A DNA stretch of 64,000 nucleotides from the NCBI GenBank assembly GCA_040754815.1, contig JBFMBX010000002.1:124001-188000 (forward strand), written 5' to 3'. Source of the stretch: Bellilinea sp040754815. GTDB lineage: Bacteria > Chloroflexota > Anaerolineae > Anaerolineales > Anaerolineaceae. The notes beneath the pieces were generated by a model. That model was not told the origin of the DNA, did not search any database, and saw only the letters and a program-made list of their open reading frames with translations. The translations under genes and the position numbers were made by a program. Below, in pieces: positions 8,736 to 17,566 of this stretch (the stretch's first letter is position 1; each line of letters opens with the position of its first letter).

Positions 8736-9287
8736 GTGAATTTTTACATCAAATGGGTTACGGCTTATCCCTTGCTCTCAGCAGCCGTTCAATTTGCTGT
8801 TCTGGGAACGCTGGGGGAAATCATTTCGTTCAGCATTCAACAACGCCGCTGGGGACTGCCCTGCAGCGGCCTGCAATTACTGGCCAAGATGTTCGGTTGG
8901 GCGTTGCTGGGTATCATTATCAAGTACGGTTTTACCAGTATGCGCGGTTTCACCCGTGCACTGCTGGATCATCACTTGTTGCCGGCTGTTTTCGGTCAGG
9001 GGTTGGGCTGGGCACTGGCAGTTTCGGTGTTAACCAACATCTTCTTCGGCCCGCAAATGATGGCTTTTCACCGGCTGGAGGACAACCTGATTCTCGGCCA
9101 AAAAGGGTTCGAAGGGATTAGCCGCGCTTGGGCAACCTTAATCTGGTTCTGGATACCCGCCCACACCCTCACTTTTTTGATGCCGGTCGAAGTCCAGATC
9201 GGCCTGGCAGCCGGCTGGTCGCTGGTATTGGGTATCATCATGGGATTAACCCGCCCACGGCAGGTGAAAAATCCTGCACCTGTATAA
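8736..9287 (+). CDS. Small integral membrane protein of unknown function
   Basis: The start is taken as GTG 8736, preceded by GGAGG at 8724-8728; a longer frame from 8697 would overlap the transporter. The 183 residues hold four to five hydrophobic helices (for example QFAVLGTLGEIISF, GWALLGIIIKYG and GLAAGWSLVLGIIMGL). I do not recognise the family with confidence. There are faint similarities to Mpv17/PMP22-like small membrane proteins, but no diagnostic motif. Its coupling to the MFS gene suggests a linked role at the membrane, which is inference only. Confidence 0.6.
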   Translation: MNFYIKWVTAYPLLSAAVQFAVLGTLGEIISFSIQQRRWGLPCSGLQLLAKMFGWALLGIIIKYGFTSMRGFTRALLDHHLLPAVFGQGLGWALAVSVLTNIFFGPQMMAFHRLEDNLILGQKGFEGISRAWATLIWFWIPAHTLTFLMPVEVQIGLAAGWSLVLGIIMGLTRPRQVKNPAPV

Positions 9288-9308
9288 CGGTAAGCCGAAC
9301 AGGCAACT

Positions 9309-12300
9309 CTAAACGGTCACATCGTTGGGTGGCACCAGCGGTTTGGTGGCAAAGGAACGCACCTGTCCATCCACCCACGCGCAAACCCGGTTCTTGCCGC
9401 TCGCTTTGGCCGTGTAAAGCGCCTGATCGGCGCGGTTAACCATCAACTCCAGCGTTTTACAGGCCGGGTCAATGGCGCTGACCCCTAAACTGACTCCCGA
9501 AACCACCACACCGCCCTGTTCGGTGGTCATGCCGCGCGCTACTGCATCCCGTAACCGCCAGGCCACCTGCATGGCTTGATCCAGCCCGGTTTCCGGCAAA
9601 AGTAGAATGAACTCATCTCCACCAAAACGAGCCGCCAGATCTGCCTTGCGTAACTGGCGGTGGCACTGCCCGGCAACGAAAATAAGCATTTGATCCCCCA
9701 CCAGATGACCGTAGGTGTCGTTGATCATCTTCAGGTCATCCAGATCCAGCATAACCAGGGAAAGGTTTTTTCCGTAACGTCGCGCCCGGTAAAATTCTTT
9801 GGAAGCCAGTTCAAAGAAATGACGCCGGTTGTATAAACCGGTCAACGGGTCGCTGATCGCCATGCGTTGAACGGACTCGAACAGACGTGCGTTTTCGATT
9901 GCCGCCGCAGCCTGATTGGCAAACGCCTGCGCCAGTTTGGCATGATTTTGGGTGTAGAGGTTGGGCTGACTGTGATCAATAGTCAGGAAACCGATAGCAT
10001 CATTCCGCTTGATGAGCGGAACACCCATCCACGAACGAACATGCGCCGCATCTCCCCAGCGTTTGTAACGGCTGTCCTGTTGAGCGTCGGCGAGAATCAG
10101 CGGGGCTTGCTGCCTGACACTTTCGATCAGTAATTCATCCTGCGCCGGAAAACGCTGCCCCAGCACTCTTTCTGTGTGAGAAAAACCGCGAGCCGCAACT
10201 ACCCGCAGACTATCCTCTTCCTTTAGAAAAAGGGCACAAGAGTCGTAAGGTACGACCCGGGCGAGATTTTCCAGCACCTGATCCAGCACCTGATCCAGGC
10301 GTAGCGCCGAAGAAACCGCCGCCGAGGCTTGCTGGAGCGTTTCCGCCTCCCGCGCGCGGCGGGTCGCTTCCTCCAGCAGGCGCGCTTTTTGAATGGCGAT
10401 GGCACTGTAACGCGCCAGTGTTTCTGTCAGGCTCATATCCGGAAGAACAAATTGTTTATCCGGTGAGAGCATAAAATAATTCAATACACCCAGAATCTCG
10501 GTGTCGGTCAAAATCGGTATTGCCAGAAAAGCATACACGCCGGTGTTTTTTAGCTCCGGACGGGAAAAGGGGTAAGTGGAATAATCTTCGACCAGAATCG
10601 GCTTTTTCTGCTCGATGGCCTGCCATGAAACCCCTGTACCTCGCGGCGATTCGTTCATCCGAACCAGCCGGTTAGCAGGATCATAGATGCTCAGGGTAAT
10701 GAGACGATCATTCTGTTCATCATACAGACCCACCAGTCCGGCATCCGCCCCCAGCATCTGACAGCCATAGTAGTTGATTTGCTGCACCGTTGATTCCAGA
10801 TCGAGCGAGGAAGTGATCCGCTCGAGAATTTGATTGATCTTTTGCTCATGTTCCAGCCTCTGACGACTCTGGCGGTACAGGCGAGCATTGTAAAGCGCCT
10901 GACCGGCCTGCGCGGCAAAGAGTTCGAGCGTGCGCGCATGTGCCAAATGGTAAAAATTCTCTTCACATTTATCCAGCGAGATAAAGCCCAGCACTTCATT
11001 CTGGACGATAATCGGCGCACCAACCCAGGAATGGATGTATTCGGTTGCTTCCACCCGCACCCAGCCGGCATAGGCATGGGTATCCTGAATGATCAACGGC
11101 TTTCGGTTTTGCAGCATCCAGCGGAAGTTTTCGGTCTGTTCAACATCAAAAACAAATTGTTGAACGGTTTTTACGACATTTTCACCAAAACGGTCATAAC
11201 CACGATTGCGGGTGATGACCGCGTGCTTGCCTTCCAGCAGGGTGATGTTCCCCGAATCGTACGGAATGACCAGTTCAATGCTCTCGAGGATTTTATCCAG
11301 CACTTCATCTACATCCAGACTGGCATTCAAGGCAAGGCCAATTTCACGCAGGGCTTCGGCCAGTTCGCGGTTTTGCCGCTCAAGTTCAGCGGCTTGCAGC
11401 AAACGTTCCTCTGCCCGCTTGCGTTCGGTGATATCCCGAACCAGACATAAAATCTCTTCGGCAGTCTGTTCATTCGATTTTAGCGGCGAAAAATGAATTT
11501 CTGCTGGAAAAGAATAGCCATCCCAGGCCAGAGCATTCGCCTCCAGCGTTTGAGTGTGGCGGGTTTCCAGAGCAAACAGCAATTGCTGTAAGACTGCGTC
11601 TTGGTCCTCTTCTAAGAATAGATTGCAAATACTTATCTGATCTTCGACAACACCTGCAGGTAAAGCGTACTTCTCCCGTGCCTGGGGATTGGCAAGCAGT
11701 ATCCGTCCCTCTCCGCCAAGAACAAAAATCACCTCCGGCGAGGCTTCGATCAACTGGCGGTAACGGGCTTCACTTTCCTGCAATGCCTGCTGCGCGCGAT
11801 AAATGGTGCTCATATCCCGCAGCAGTACCATGCGGCCGGCATAACTACTCCGCTGTGTCTTGAGCGGTGAAATACGCAGGTCAAAATAACGGGTTTCCCT
11901 CCCAATGGGTAAAGTAACGACCTCGTGAATTTCCAACGTGTTAACATAACGTTGGGCAATCGGTAGCACCGGCCGGAATAATTCTCGGGCCGGTTTACCG
12001 ATTACCCTGCTCGCCTCCACCCCAAACAGACGGCAGGCAGCCGGGTTGAGATCCATCACTCGGTTTTCCATGTCTATAACAATCAGCGCGTCTTCCAGTA
12101 CTTCAAAAAGCACGTCACGCGCCAGCGGAGTCAGATCCAGCAGACGAAAGCGGAATACGCCGATCACCAGCAATACTCCGCTGATGGAGAAGAAAATCGG
12201 CGTAAGGTCGAGGTGGAGGGAAAGTTCAAAAGCCGGCGAAGCGATGAAAATGAGATTAGAGAGCCACGGCACCACCACGGCAGCCAAAAGGATGAAAGCC

Positions 12301-12896
12301 TGCTTACGGTACAGACCGCGCATCCACCACGCCGAAAGCAAGAGCATGACTGAGCCGACCACAATCAATGCATAGGAATAAATAGTATGAAGCCAGAAGT
12401 AGGGGCCGGGGTCGAAGCCGAGGTAAAGAAAACCTCCCGCTTCTATCCACGGCCGGACAGCGGAAGCATAATAGAGGTGGTGAAAACGGTTGGTAAAGAT
12501 GAGCAAAAGGGTGATCAGCGGTTCAACTGCCAGCAGGGTGATCAGCCGCCGTGTCACCCGGCGGCCGCGCCCGCTGTATTCCAAACTGAACAAGAGCCAG
12601 GCGGCCGGCACCAGCATGATGCCGGGATTAACGGCCACATCCACCCATTCCTTCCATGGGGAAATGGTCAGCAAATTCTGGGCAGCGTACATCAGTGACC
12701 AGTAGGTACTGCCCAGCAGTAATAAGAACAGAGGGCGCGCACCCAAAGCCGCTGAAAGATTGCGGGCAACAAACCAGCACAGCCAGCCCGTCAGCAGGCC
12801 GGCCGTTAAGAGGACAAAGAATGCCGGGGGAAACTGAATGTAATCCAAGGCGTTTATGATTAATGCTATTATAGCGAGTTTATCCCCCTCTTCCAA
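9309..12896 (-). CDS. Membrane-anchored PAS/GAF diguanylate cyclase
   Basis: The 1195 residues begin with about seven transmembrane helices (1-250, of the type found at the N-terminus of some histidine kinases). Two PAS domains (about 265-490) and three GAF domains (about 515-1010) follow, then a C-terminal GGDEF domain. The active-site loop GGDEF is intact at 1092-1096. An RxxD product-inhibition site (RKAD 1083-1086) lies the standard five residues before it, so it should make cyclic-di-GMP and be feedback-inhibited. No EAL domain is present. Its product could act on the riboswitch at 15.8 kb and the EAL-fused peptidase at 19.8 kb, an inference from proximity. The apparent start is TTG 12896 without a clear ribosome site, so the N-terminus is uncertain. 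Confidence 0.9.
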   Translation of the reverse strand: MEEGDKLAIIALIINALDYIQFPPAFFVLLTAGLLTGWLCWFVARNLSAALGARPLFLLLLGSTYWSLMYAAQNLLTISPWKEWVDVAVNPGIMLVPAAWLLFSLEYSGRGRRVTRRLITLLAVEPLITLLLIFTNRFHHLYYASAVRPWIEAGGFLYLGFDPGPYFWLHTIYSYALIVVGSVMLLLSAWWMRGLYRKQAFILLAAVVVPWLSNLIFIASPAFELSLHLDLTPIFFSISGVLLVIGVFRFRLLDLTPLARDVLFEVLEDALIVIDMENRVMDLNPAACRLFGVEASRVIGKPARELFRPVLPIAQRYVNTLEIHEVVTLPIGRETRYFDLRISPLKTQRSSYAGRMVLLRDMSTIYRAQQALQESEARYRQLIEASPEVIFVLGGEGRILLANPQAREKYALPAGVVEDQISICNLFLEEDQDAVLQQLLFALETRHTQTLEANALAWDGYSFPAEIHFSPLKSNEQTAEEILCLVRDITERKRAEERLLQAAELERQNRELAEALREIGLALNASLDVDEVLDKILESIELVIPYDSGNITLLEGKHAVITRNRGYDRFGENVVKTVQQFVFDVEQTENFRWMLQNRKPLIIQDTHAYAGWVRVEATEYIHSWVGAPIIVQNEVLGFISLDKCEENFYHLAHARTLELFAAQAGQALYNARLYRQSRQRLEHEQKINQILERITSSLDLESTVQQINYYGCQMLGADAGLVGLYDEQNDRLITLSIYDPANRLVRMNESPRGTGVSWQAIEQKKPILVEDYSTYPFSRPELKNTGVYAFLAIPILTDTEILGVLNYFMLSPDKQFVLPDMSLTETLARYSAIAIQKARLLEEATRRAREAETLQQASAAVSSALRLDQVLDQVLENLARVVPYDSCALFLKEEDSLRVVAARGFSHTERVLGQRFPAQDELLIESVRQQAPLILADAQQDSRYKRWGDAAHVRSWMGVPLIKRNDAIGFLTIDHSQPNLYTQNHAKLAQAFANQAAAAIENARLFESVQRMAISDPLTGLYNRRHFFELASKEFYRARRYGKNLSLVMLDLDDLKMINDTYGHLVGDQMLIFVAGQCHRQLRKADLAARFGGDEFILLLPETGLDQAMQVAWRLRDAVARGMTTEQGGVVVSGVSLGVSAIDPACKTLELMVNRADQALYTAKASGKNRVCAWVDGQVRSFATKPLVPPNDVTV

Positions 12897-12918
12897 AACT
12901 TTTAGAAAAAATTTACAC

Positions 12919-14403
12919 TCAGTCGCCGTACTCGATGATCAGGGTCGGGCGGCCTTCTTTATTCCATTCTTCGGTCTCAGATGCGCTGAAGTACTTGCCG
13001 CTGTGGTAGGCGCCATCGGCACTGTACACCGCAAAACTGATCCAGGTTGAGCCCTGTTCGTAAGCCTTTGCCAGCGCGTAAGAAACATCCCACTCGCGTC
13101 GTAAACCAGGCCAATTGTTCGTATCTCCAATATCATAAGGTTGAACCCTGGTGATTGAAACGTTTTCAAATGCCAAAGGGGCGTTGTTCCACGTAATCGT
13201 GTTTTCCTGCCAGGGATTGACAATCGTGAGAATTTGAATAAACGAATCCAGAGCGCATTTCTTAGTTTCGTCTCTATTATCTTCGTCTGTTGGATTTAAA
13301 CAAATATTTCCGGAACCGCCCCAGTGATGGAGCACCAGCTGCGCCGAGCGAATCACCTTGCCCGGCGGCAGACGGTCAAGCGGGAAGGTAAGGTAGTATT
13401 TGGCAAAACACGGCCAGTCGGCAATATCGCCTTGATTTTGAATAACCACTCCAACCTCATTAGAATGATTACGATTTGGCCATGTATTCCATATGTAAAA
13501 AGAATCTCCTGGGCAAAGTAAGCGATTTTCCGCTCCCTCTACCATCGTCCCCCCCACTGCCGCATCCGGCACCACCGCGCCGTTCTCCCCCTCACGAATC
13601 AGCAGACTGGTCGGGTTGCGCACGGCGGGCGGGGAGTACGAAGGCAGGCCGTAGCGCAGCACCGCCCAGGTTGCCGGTGCATCACGTTCGGCAGCTTCCG
13701 GCCAGGTGAAGGCAGTGCCGGGCGGGCCGGAGCGGCTGTCGCGGTCGTGCGAGATGAGTGCCATGCGCCACTGCGAACCTTCAGCCGGTTTGCTCAAACC
13801 GAGACTGGCATACGGAATATGGAAGGTGATCCGCCAGCCGCGGTCGTCATTATCGTTGTTCATGGCATCCCCCCGCCACCCGGTTTCCACCACGAAGTTT
13901 AAATTCTGACTCTGCCAGTCGCTGCCTGTGCCGCGGTAGGCTTTTTTATAAGCCTCCGGCTGGTTCCCCCCATTCATCTGAGCAACAAAGCGGTAGGACT
14001 GACTGCCGGGGCGTTCCGGCGCATTTCCGGCGGTGTTGAGCAGCAGGGTAGCGGCGTCCCAGTCCTCCAACGCGCCGCTAGAAGGACTGCCGTTGAACCA
14101 GATGCGCCGGTCAAAGACGCCCACATCCACCACCAGTTCGGTATCGGTGTAGCGCACGCGCACATCGGTGTAGTTTTCAGCCGCTCCCACCCGCCCGAAC
14201 CAGAAAATGGCACTTTCCACAAAGCGGGTGGTATAGGGCGCGTTGACCGTCCGATTGAACGAATACGGATCATAACTGCGAAATACAACCGGCAGGTACA
14301 CCGTTTCTCCGCCGCTTTGCTGAGCATAGGTTAACACCGGCGAAAAAAAGAACAGCGTTAAGGCAGCAAACAGTAAACAACCATGCCATAATTTCATTTT
14401 CAT
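12919..14403 (-). CDS. Secreted protein with CBM9-like and DNRLRE-type domains
   Basis: ATG 14403 is preferred over a TTG at 14439 that lies inside a hairpin. The protein of about 494 residues has a signal peptide (MKMKLWHGCLLFAALTLFFF) ending near TYAQQ. A YLPVVFRS motif follows, similar to one in other secreted proteins here. The next 230 residues or so resemble a family-9 carbohydrate-binding beta-sandwich (YTDTELVVDVGVFDRRIW... then FHIPYASLGL). The C-terminal 200 residues resemble the DNRLRE domain of cell-surface proteins, with RSAQLVLHHW, ITWNNAP and GRPTLIIEYGD. It probably acts outside the cell, binding polysaccharide or surface structures; no catalytic residues are evident. It ends 22 bp before the cyclase gene start. 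Confidence 0.7.
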   Translation of the reverse strand: MKMKLWHGCLLFAALTLFFFSPVLTYAQQSGGETVYLPVVFRSYDPYSFNRTVNAPYTTRFVESAIFWFGRVGAAENYTDVRVRYTDTELVVDVGVFDRRIWFNGSPSSGALEDWDAATLLLNTAGNAPERPGSQSYRFVAQMNGGNQPEAYKKAYRGTGSDWQSQNLNFVVETGWRGDAMNNDNDDRGWRITFHIPYASLGLSKPAEGSQWRMALISHDRDSRSGPPGTAFTWPEAAERDAPATWAVLRYGLPSYSPPAVRNPTSLLIREGENGAVVPDAAVGGTMVEGAENRLLCPGDSFYIWNTWPNRNHSNEVGVVIQNQGDIADWPCFAKYYLTFPLDRLPPGKVIRSAQLVLHHWGGSGNICLNPTDEDNRDETKKCALDSFIQILTIVNPWQENTITWNNAPLAFENVSITRVQPYDIGDTNNWPGLRREWDVSYALAKAYEQGSTWISFAVYSADGAYHSGKYFSASETEEWNKEGRPTLIIEYGD

Positions 14404-14425
14404 AATAAACACCATCAAATAAAGT

Positions 14426-14452
14426 GGCAGGGAGCGCAATGCGCCCCCTGCC
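14426..14452. terminator. GC-rich hairpin in the 5' region of the secreted-protein gene
   Basis: GGCAGGGAGCGC (14426-14437) pairs with GCGCCCCCTGCC (14441-14452), 12 positions with one mismatch and a 3-nt loop. No T-tract follows on the plus strand; on the minus strand it is followed by ACTTTATTT, so it could act as an attenuator or mRNA stabiliser upstream of ATG 14403. The role is unresolved. Confidence 0.4.
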
Positions 14453-14642
14453 GGTAACCGTTTCGACTATACCACAAATGTTCCCATTGTGAATCAACAA
14501 TTTTGAAAGGAAGGTTATACACTTTTACTAAAAAAGATTAGCGGCCGTTCTTCAACTGCTCAGTACCGTTGGGATCACCCTTTCGTGATAAGATTCGAAA
14601 AAAAAGAAACTCCCTATCCTTTCAGCAAAGGAGGATCAGGCC

Positions 14643-15653
14643 ATGCAAGCCATGCAGTTATTTGAACCGGCGCCAGTCGAAGATTTGCCCTTGCAGCCGG
14701 TAGATATAGCCGTGCCGCACCCCGCCAGCGGACAGGTTTTGCTGCGCGTGCAGGCCTGTGGCGTGTGCCGCACCGATCTGCACATTTGCGAAGGCGAATT
14801 AATCCCCCCGCAATACCCCATCGTCCCCGGTCATCAGGTCGTGGGGGTGGTTGAAATGCTGGGTGAAGGGGTGGAAGGATTGGACATCGGCCAGCGGGTA
14901 GGGGTGGCCTGGCTGGGCTGGGCGTGCGGCGAGTGCGACTTTTGCCGCCGCGGCGAAGAAAACCTCTGCCCTCAGGCACGCTTTACCGGTTTTCACAGCC
15001 ACGGCGGGTACGCTGACTGGATGACCGCCGATGCCCGCTTTGTCTTCCCCCTGCCGCCCGAGCTTTCCGAACGGCAGGCCGCTCCGCTGTTGTGCGCCGG
15101 TATCATCGGCTACCGCGCCCTGCGCAAAACCGGCCTGCAGCCCGGTGAACGGCTGGGGTTGTTTGGCTTTGGCGCCAGCGCCCACCTCGCCATCCAGATT
15201 GCCCGCTACTGGGGCTGTGAGGTGTATGTATTCACCCGCTCGCGCAATCATCAGCAGCACGCCGAAGCGCTGGGCGCCACGTGGGTGGGTAAACCGGATG
15301 CAACTCCACCACGCCCGCTTGACCGCGCGGTCAGTTTTGCCCCGGCCGGCGAGATTGTCCCGCTGGCGCTGGCCGCTTTGCGCCCCGGCGGTGTTCTGGC
15401 GATCAATGCCGTGCATTCCTCCCCCCTTCCCTCCCTGCCCTATGACCTGATTTACGGGGAGCGCGTGCTAACTAGCGTGACCAACGCCACCCGCCGCGAT
15501 GGGGCTGAACTGCTCGATCTGGCTGTCAAAATTCCGCTGCATGCCGATACGGTCACTTACCCGCTGGAAGAAGCCAATGAAGCCCTGCTCGATCTCAAAT
15601 ACAGCCGCCTGAACGGAGAGGCCGTGCTGGAAGTCGGCTCGCTATTGGCTTAA
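14643..15653 (+). CDS. Zinc-dependent alcohol dehydrogenase (MDR family)
   Basis: The 336 residues match the medium-chain dehydrogenase/reductase length. Catalytic-zinc ligands are visible in CGVCRTD (Cys near 39) and PGHQ (His near 61). The structural zinc site has four cysteines in CGECDFCRRGEENLC. The Rossmann core lies around GLFGFGASAHLAIQIA. These enzymes oxidise alcohols with NAD(P)+; the GHQVVG and GFHSHGGYA features fit the AdhA/AdhP-like branch. The start ATG 14643 has AAAGGAGG about ten bases upstream. No operon partner is evident: the next rightward gene has its own riboswitch leader. Confidence 0.88.
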   Translation: MQAMQLFEPAPVEDLPLQPVDIAVPHPASGQVLLRVQACGVCRTDLHICEGELIPPQYPIVPGHQVVGVVEMLGEGVEGLDIGQRVGVAWLGWACGECDFCRRGEENLCPQARFTGFHSHGGYADWMTADARFVFPLPPELSERQAAPLLCAGIIGYRALRKTGLQPGERLGLFGFGASAHLAIQIARYWGCEVYVFTRSRNHQQHAEALGATWVGKPDATPPRPLDRAVSFAPAGEIVPLALAALRPGGVLAINAVHSSPLPSLPYDLIYGERVLTSVTNATRRDGAELLDLAVKIPLHADTVTYPLEEANEALLDLKYSRLNGEAVLEVGSLLA

Positions 15654-15754
15654 AAAGGAACCCGAAATTGAAAGAAATGACCCATGGGGGAGTTGAAATC
15701 CCGCCAACAGAGTTGTAAAATCACGATAGACCTCAAAAAATTTAGATTTTCCCG

Positions 15755-15830
15755 AAAAGGCAAACCCATCGTGAGATGGGGACGCAAAGTCATGGGTCTG
15801 CCGCGGGCGCAGATAGCCAGACTGCCGAGG
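15755..15830 (+). ncRNA. Cyclic-di-GMP-I (GEMM) riboswitch aptamer
   Basis: The GEMM-I core is present in order: GGCAAACC at 15759-15766, stem P2 CCATC/GATGG closed by a GNRA loop GTGA (15771-15774), then GGGACGCAAAG at 15779-15789. P3 is TCTGC/GCAGA around 15797-15813, and a conserved-looking GCCAGACTGCC 3' side closes it. Both invariant motifs and the GNRA loop match the known class. It sits about 110 bp before the subtilase start and runs into an intrinsic terminator, so it probably senses c-di-GMP and controls transcription read-through. Confidence 0.88.
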
Positions 15831-15857
15831 AATAACGATCTTTCCCGGCAGTTTTTT
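15821..15857 (+). terminator. Riboswitch expression-platform terminator
   Basis: ACTGCCG (15821-15827) pairs with CGGCAGT (15846-15852), extended by a few pairs inside, and TTTTTT starts at 15852. The 5' arm overlaps the 3' edge of the aptamer. Ligand binding could therefore hold the arm away from the terminator, an ON-switch logic, but the direction is an inference. Confidence 0.8.
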
Positions 15858-15942
15858 GTTACAAGGAGGTGGTAAAGGACAAAAAACTCTTATGTTCGAT
15901 TCCCCAATATTCATCCCATCATAACCCAAAGGAGAGAGATGT

Positions 15943-17313
15943 ATGAAACGCCTTTCTGTTATTCCGCTTGTGCTTCTTTTGCTGTTCAACAGTGCAATCG
16001 CCTTTGGCGCCAGTGACAACAACATGCTCGGCATCAATGTATTGCTGCGAGAGAACGTCACTGACCAGCTGCTGTCCGATCTGGCTCGCTTCGGCAAAGT
16101 GCGCGATGTGATTCCCGAAATCAAAGCCGTCACCATGCAGACTCGCGCTGCAAATCTGGATGCCATCCGTCAATTGCCGTACGTACTCGCCGCAAACCCC
16201 GATGCCACACGCACCGGTGCGCCGATTGATACGGTACCCGTTGAAGATTTTGCCAACGGTTTGAGCACCTGGGATCTGGATGCCATCAACGTCACCGATT
16301 TTGGCTTTAATAATCGTCAGGTGGCTTTTGATGGATCCGGCGTTTATGTGGCCGTGCTGGATACGGGTCTGGTGGATTCCTGGCGGCAGTATTTCCCCGA
16401 AGAGCGGATTGCTACCCAGTACGCCATTTCATTTGGTGGCGGTGGCGGTGAAATGGGATGGGTTTCGACCCAACCCAATAAATGGGAGCACGACCAGAAC
16501 TCACACGGTACACATGTGACCAGTACCATTCTCGGCTACAGTCTGAGGGGTGTGCCGGTCAATGGGGTAGCACCTAAAGCCACGGTGATCCCCGTTAAGG
16601 TGCTCAACCAGAACGGTTCGGGCTGGTCCTCGGTGGTGGCACGCGGCATCGTCTATGTGGCCGACTTAAAGGCCGGCCCGCTGGCCGATTACCCCGTCAT
16701 CATCAACATGTCGCTGGGCGGACCGGTGCTGGATGCAGTGGAAAAAGCGGCGATTGATTACGCCATCTCCAAGGGGGTTATCATCGTCGCTTCGGCCGGT
16801 AACAACGGCACAGCCGGCATGGGCTATCCCGGTGCTTACGAACCGGTCATTTCGGTCGCCGCATCCGGCTGGGTTGGTGAATGGTCACCTGTGGGCAGCC
16901 GCACATGGTGGTATCTCGGAAATGTCGCCGAACCCACTGACCCTGCCGATTTTTACATTACTGACTTTTCCAGCCGCCAGCTGCCCGGTCAGGATCTGGA
17001 TGTGGCTGCTCCCGGATCATGGGTGGTTGGTCCCTATCAAACCAACAGCGGGCAAATTTCCTATTACTTCCTCGGCGGCACCAGCATGGCCAGTCCGCAT
17101 GTAGCCGGCATTGTTGCGCTGATGGCGCAAAAGAACCCCGCCCTGAACGCCGCTCAGGCCGAAAGCATTCTGGAAGGTTCGGCAATCTATCTGGCTCCCG
17201 GCTGCCGCGATGTATTGACGCCCTACGGTACCACCAGCACCTTTTGCTGGGGGGCAGATGCCACCGGCGCCGGCCTGGCAACAACTGATGCTGCTCTGGC
17301 GGCAACACCGTAA
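15943..17313 (+). CDS. Secreted subtilisin-like serine peptidase (S8)
   Basis: The 456 residues begin with a signal peptide (MKRLSVIPLVLLLLFNSAIA). About 90 residues follow that may be a pro-region, then the catalytic triad: Asp in VAVLDTG, His in SHGTHVTS and Ser in GGTSMASPHVAG. The oxyanion Asn region appears as VASAGNNG. The domain ends soon after the Ser motif, so there is no large C-terminal extension. It would degrade or process extracellular proteins. ATG 15943 has AAAGGAGAGAG upstream. The c-di-GMP riboswitch in the leader makes it a direct transcriptional target of c-di-GMP. A very strong hairpin terminator follows at 17347. Confidence 0.9.
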   Translation: MKRLSVIPLVLLLLFNSAIAFGASDNNMLGINVLLRENVTDQLLSDLARFGKVRDVIPEIKAVTMQTRAANLDAIRQLPYVLAANPDATRTGAPIDTVPVEDFANGLSTWDLDAINVTDFGFNNRQVAFDGSGVYVAVLDTGLVDSWRQYFPEERIATQYAISFGGGGGEMGWVSTQPNKWEHDQNSHGTHVTSTILGYSLRGVPVNGVAPKATVIPVKVLNQNGSGWSSVVARGIVYVADLKAGPLADYPVIINMSLGGPVLDAVEKAAIDYAISKGVIIVASAGNNGTAGMGYPGAYEPVISVAASGWVGEWSPVGSRTWWYLGNVAEPTDPADFYITDFSSRQLPGQDLDVAAPGSWVVGPYQTNSGQISYYFLGGTSMASPHVAGIVALMAQKNPALNAAQAESILEGSAIYLAPGCRDVLTPYGTTSTFCWGADATGAGLATTDAALAATP

Positions 17314-17346
17314 TTCCACAATCTCTTTCTAAAAACCTTTCCTTAT

Positions 17347-17393
17347 AACACAGGACTCCCGGCTATCTTTAAACGCCGCGGAGTCCTGTGTTT
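17347..17393 (+). terminator. Strong intrinsic terminator after the subtilase gene
   Basis: AACACAGGACTCC (17347-17359) pairs with GGAGTCCTGTGTT (17380-17392), continued by CGGC/GCCG with one bulge, giving about 17 bp. T residues follow on the plus strand. It cleanly ends the riboswitch-controlled unit. The region from 17394 to 17566 shows no further clear element. Confidence 0.85.
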
Positions 17394-17566
17394 ATGGGTA
17401 TAATCACTTTGGAAATCACGAAAACCTGTTTAAGATACAAAAAACGGATGCAAAAACACCTTTTGACATAGGCGATTTCACTTAAATGCCTCCCTCCATT
17501 TCCTCTTGAATTCTCCCTTTTTATAGAAAGCAGCATAAAAATTAATAATGATCGCTGGATGTCTCC

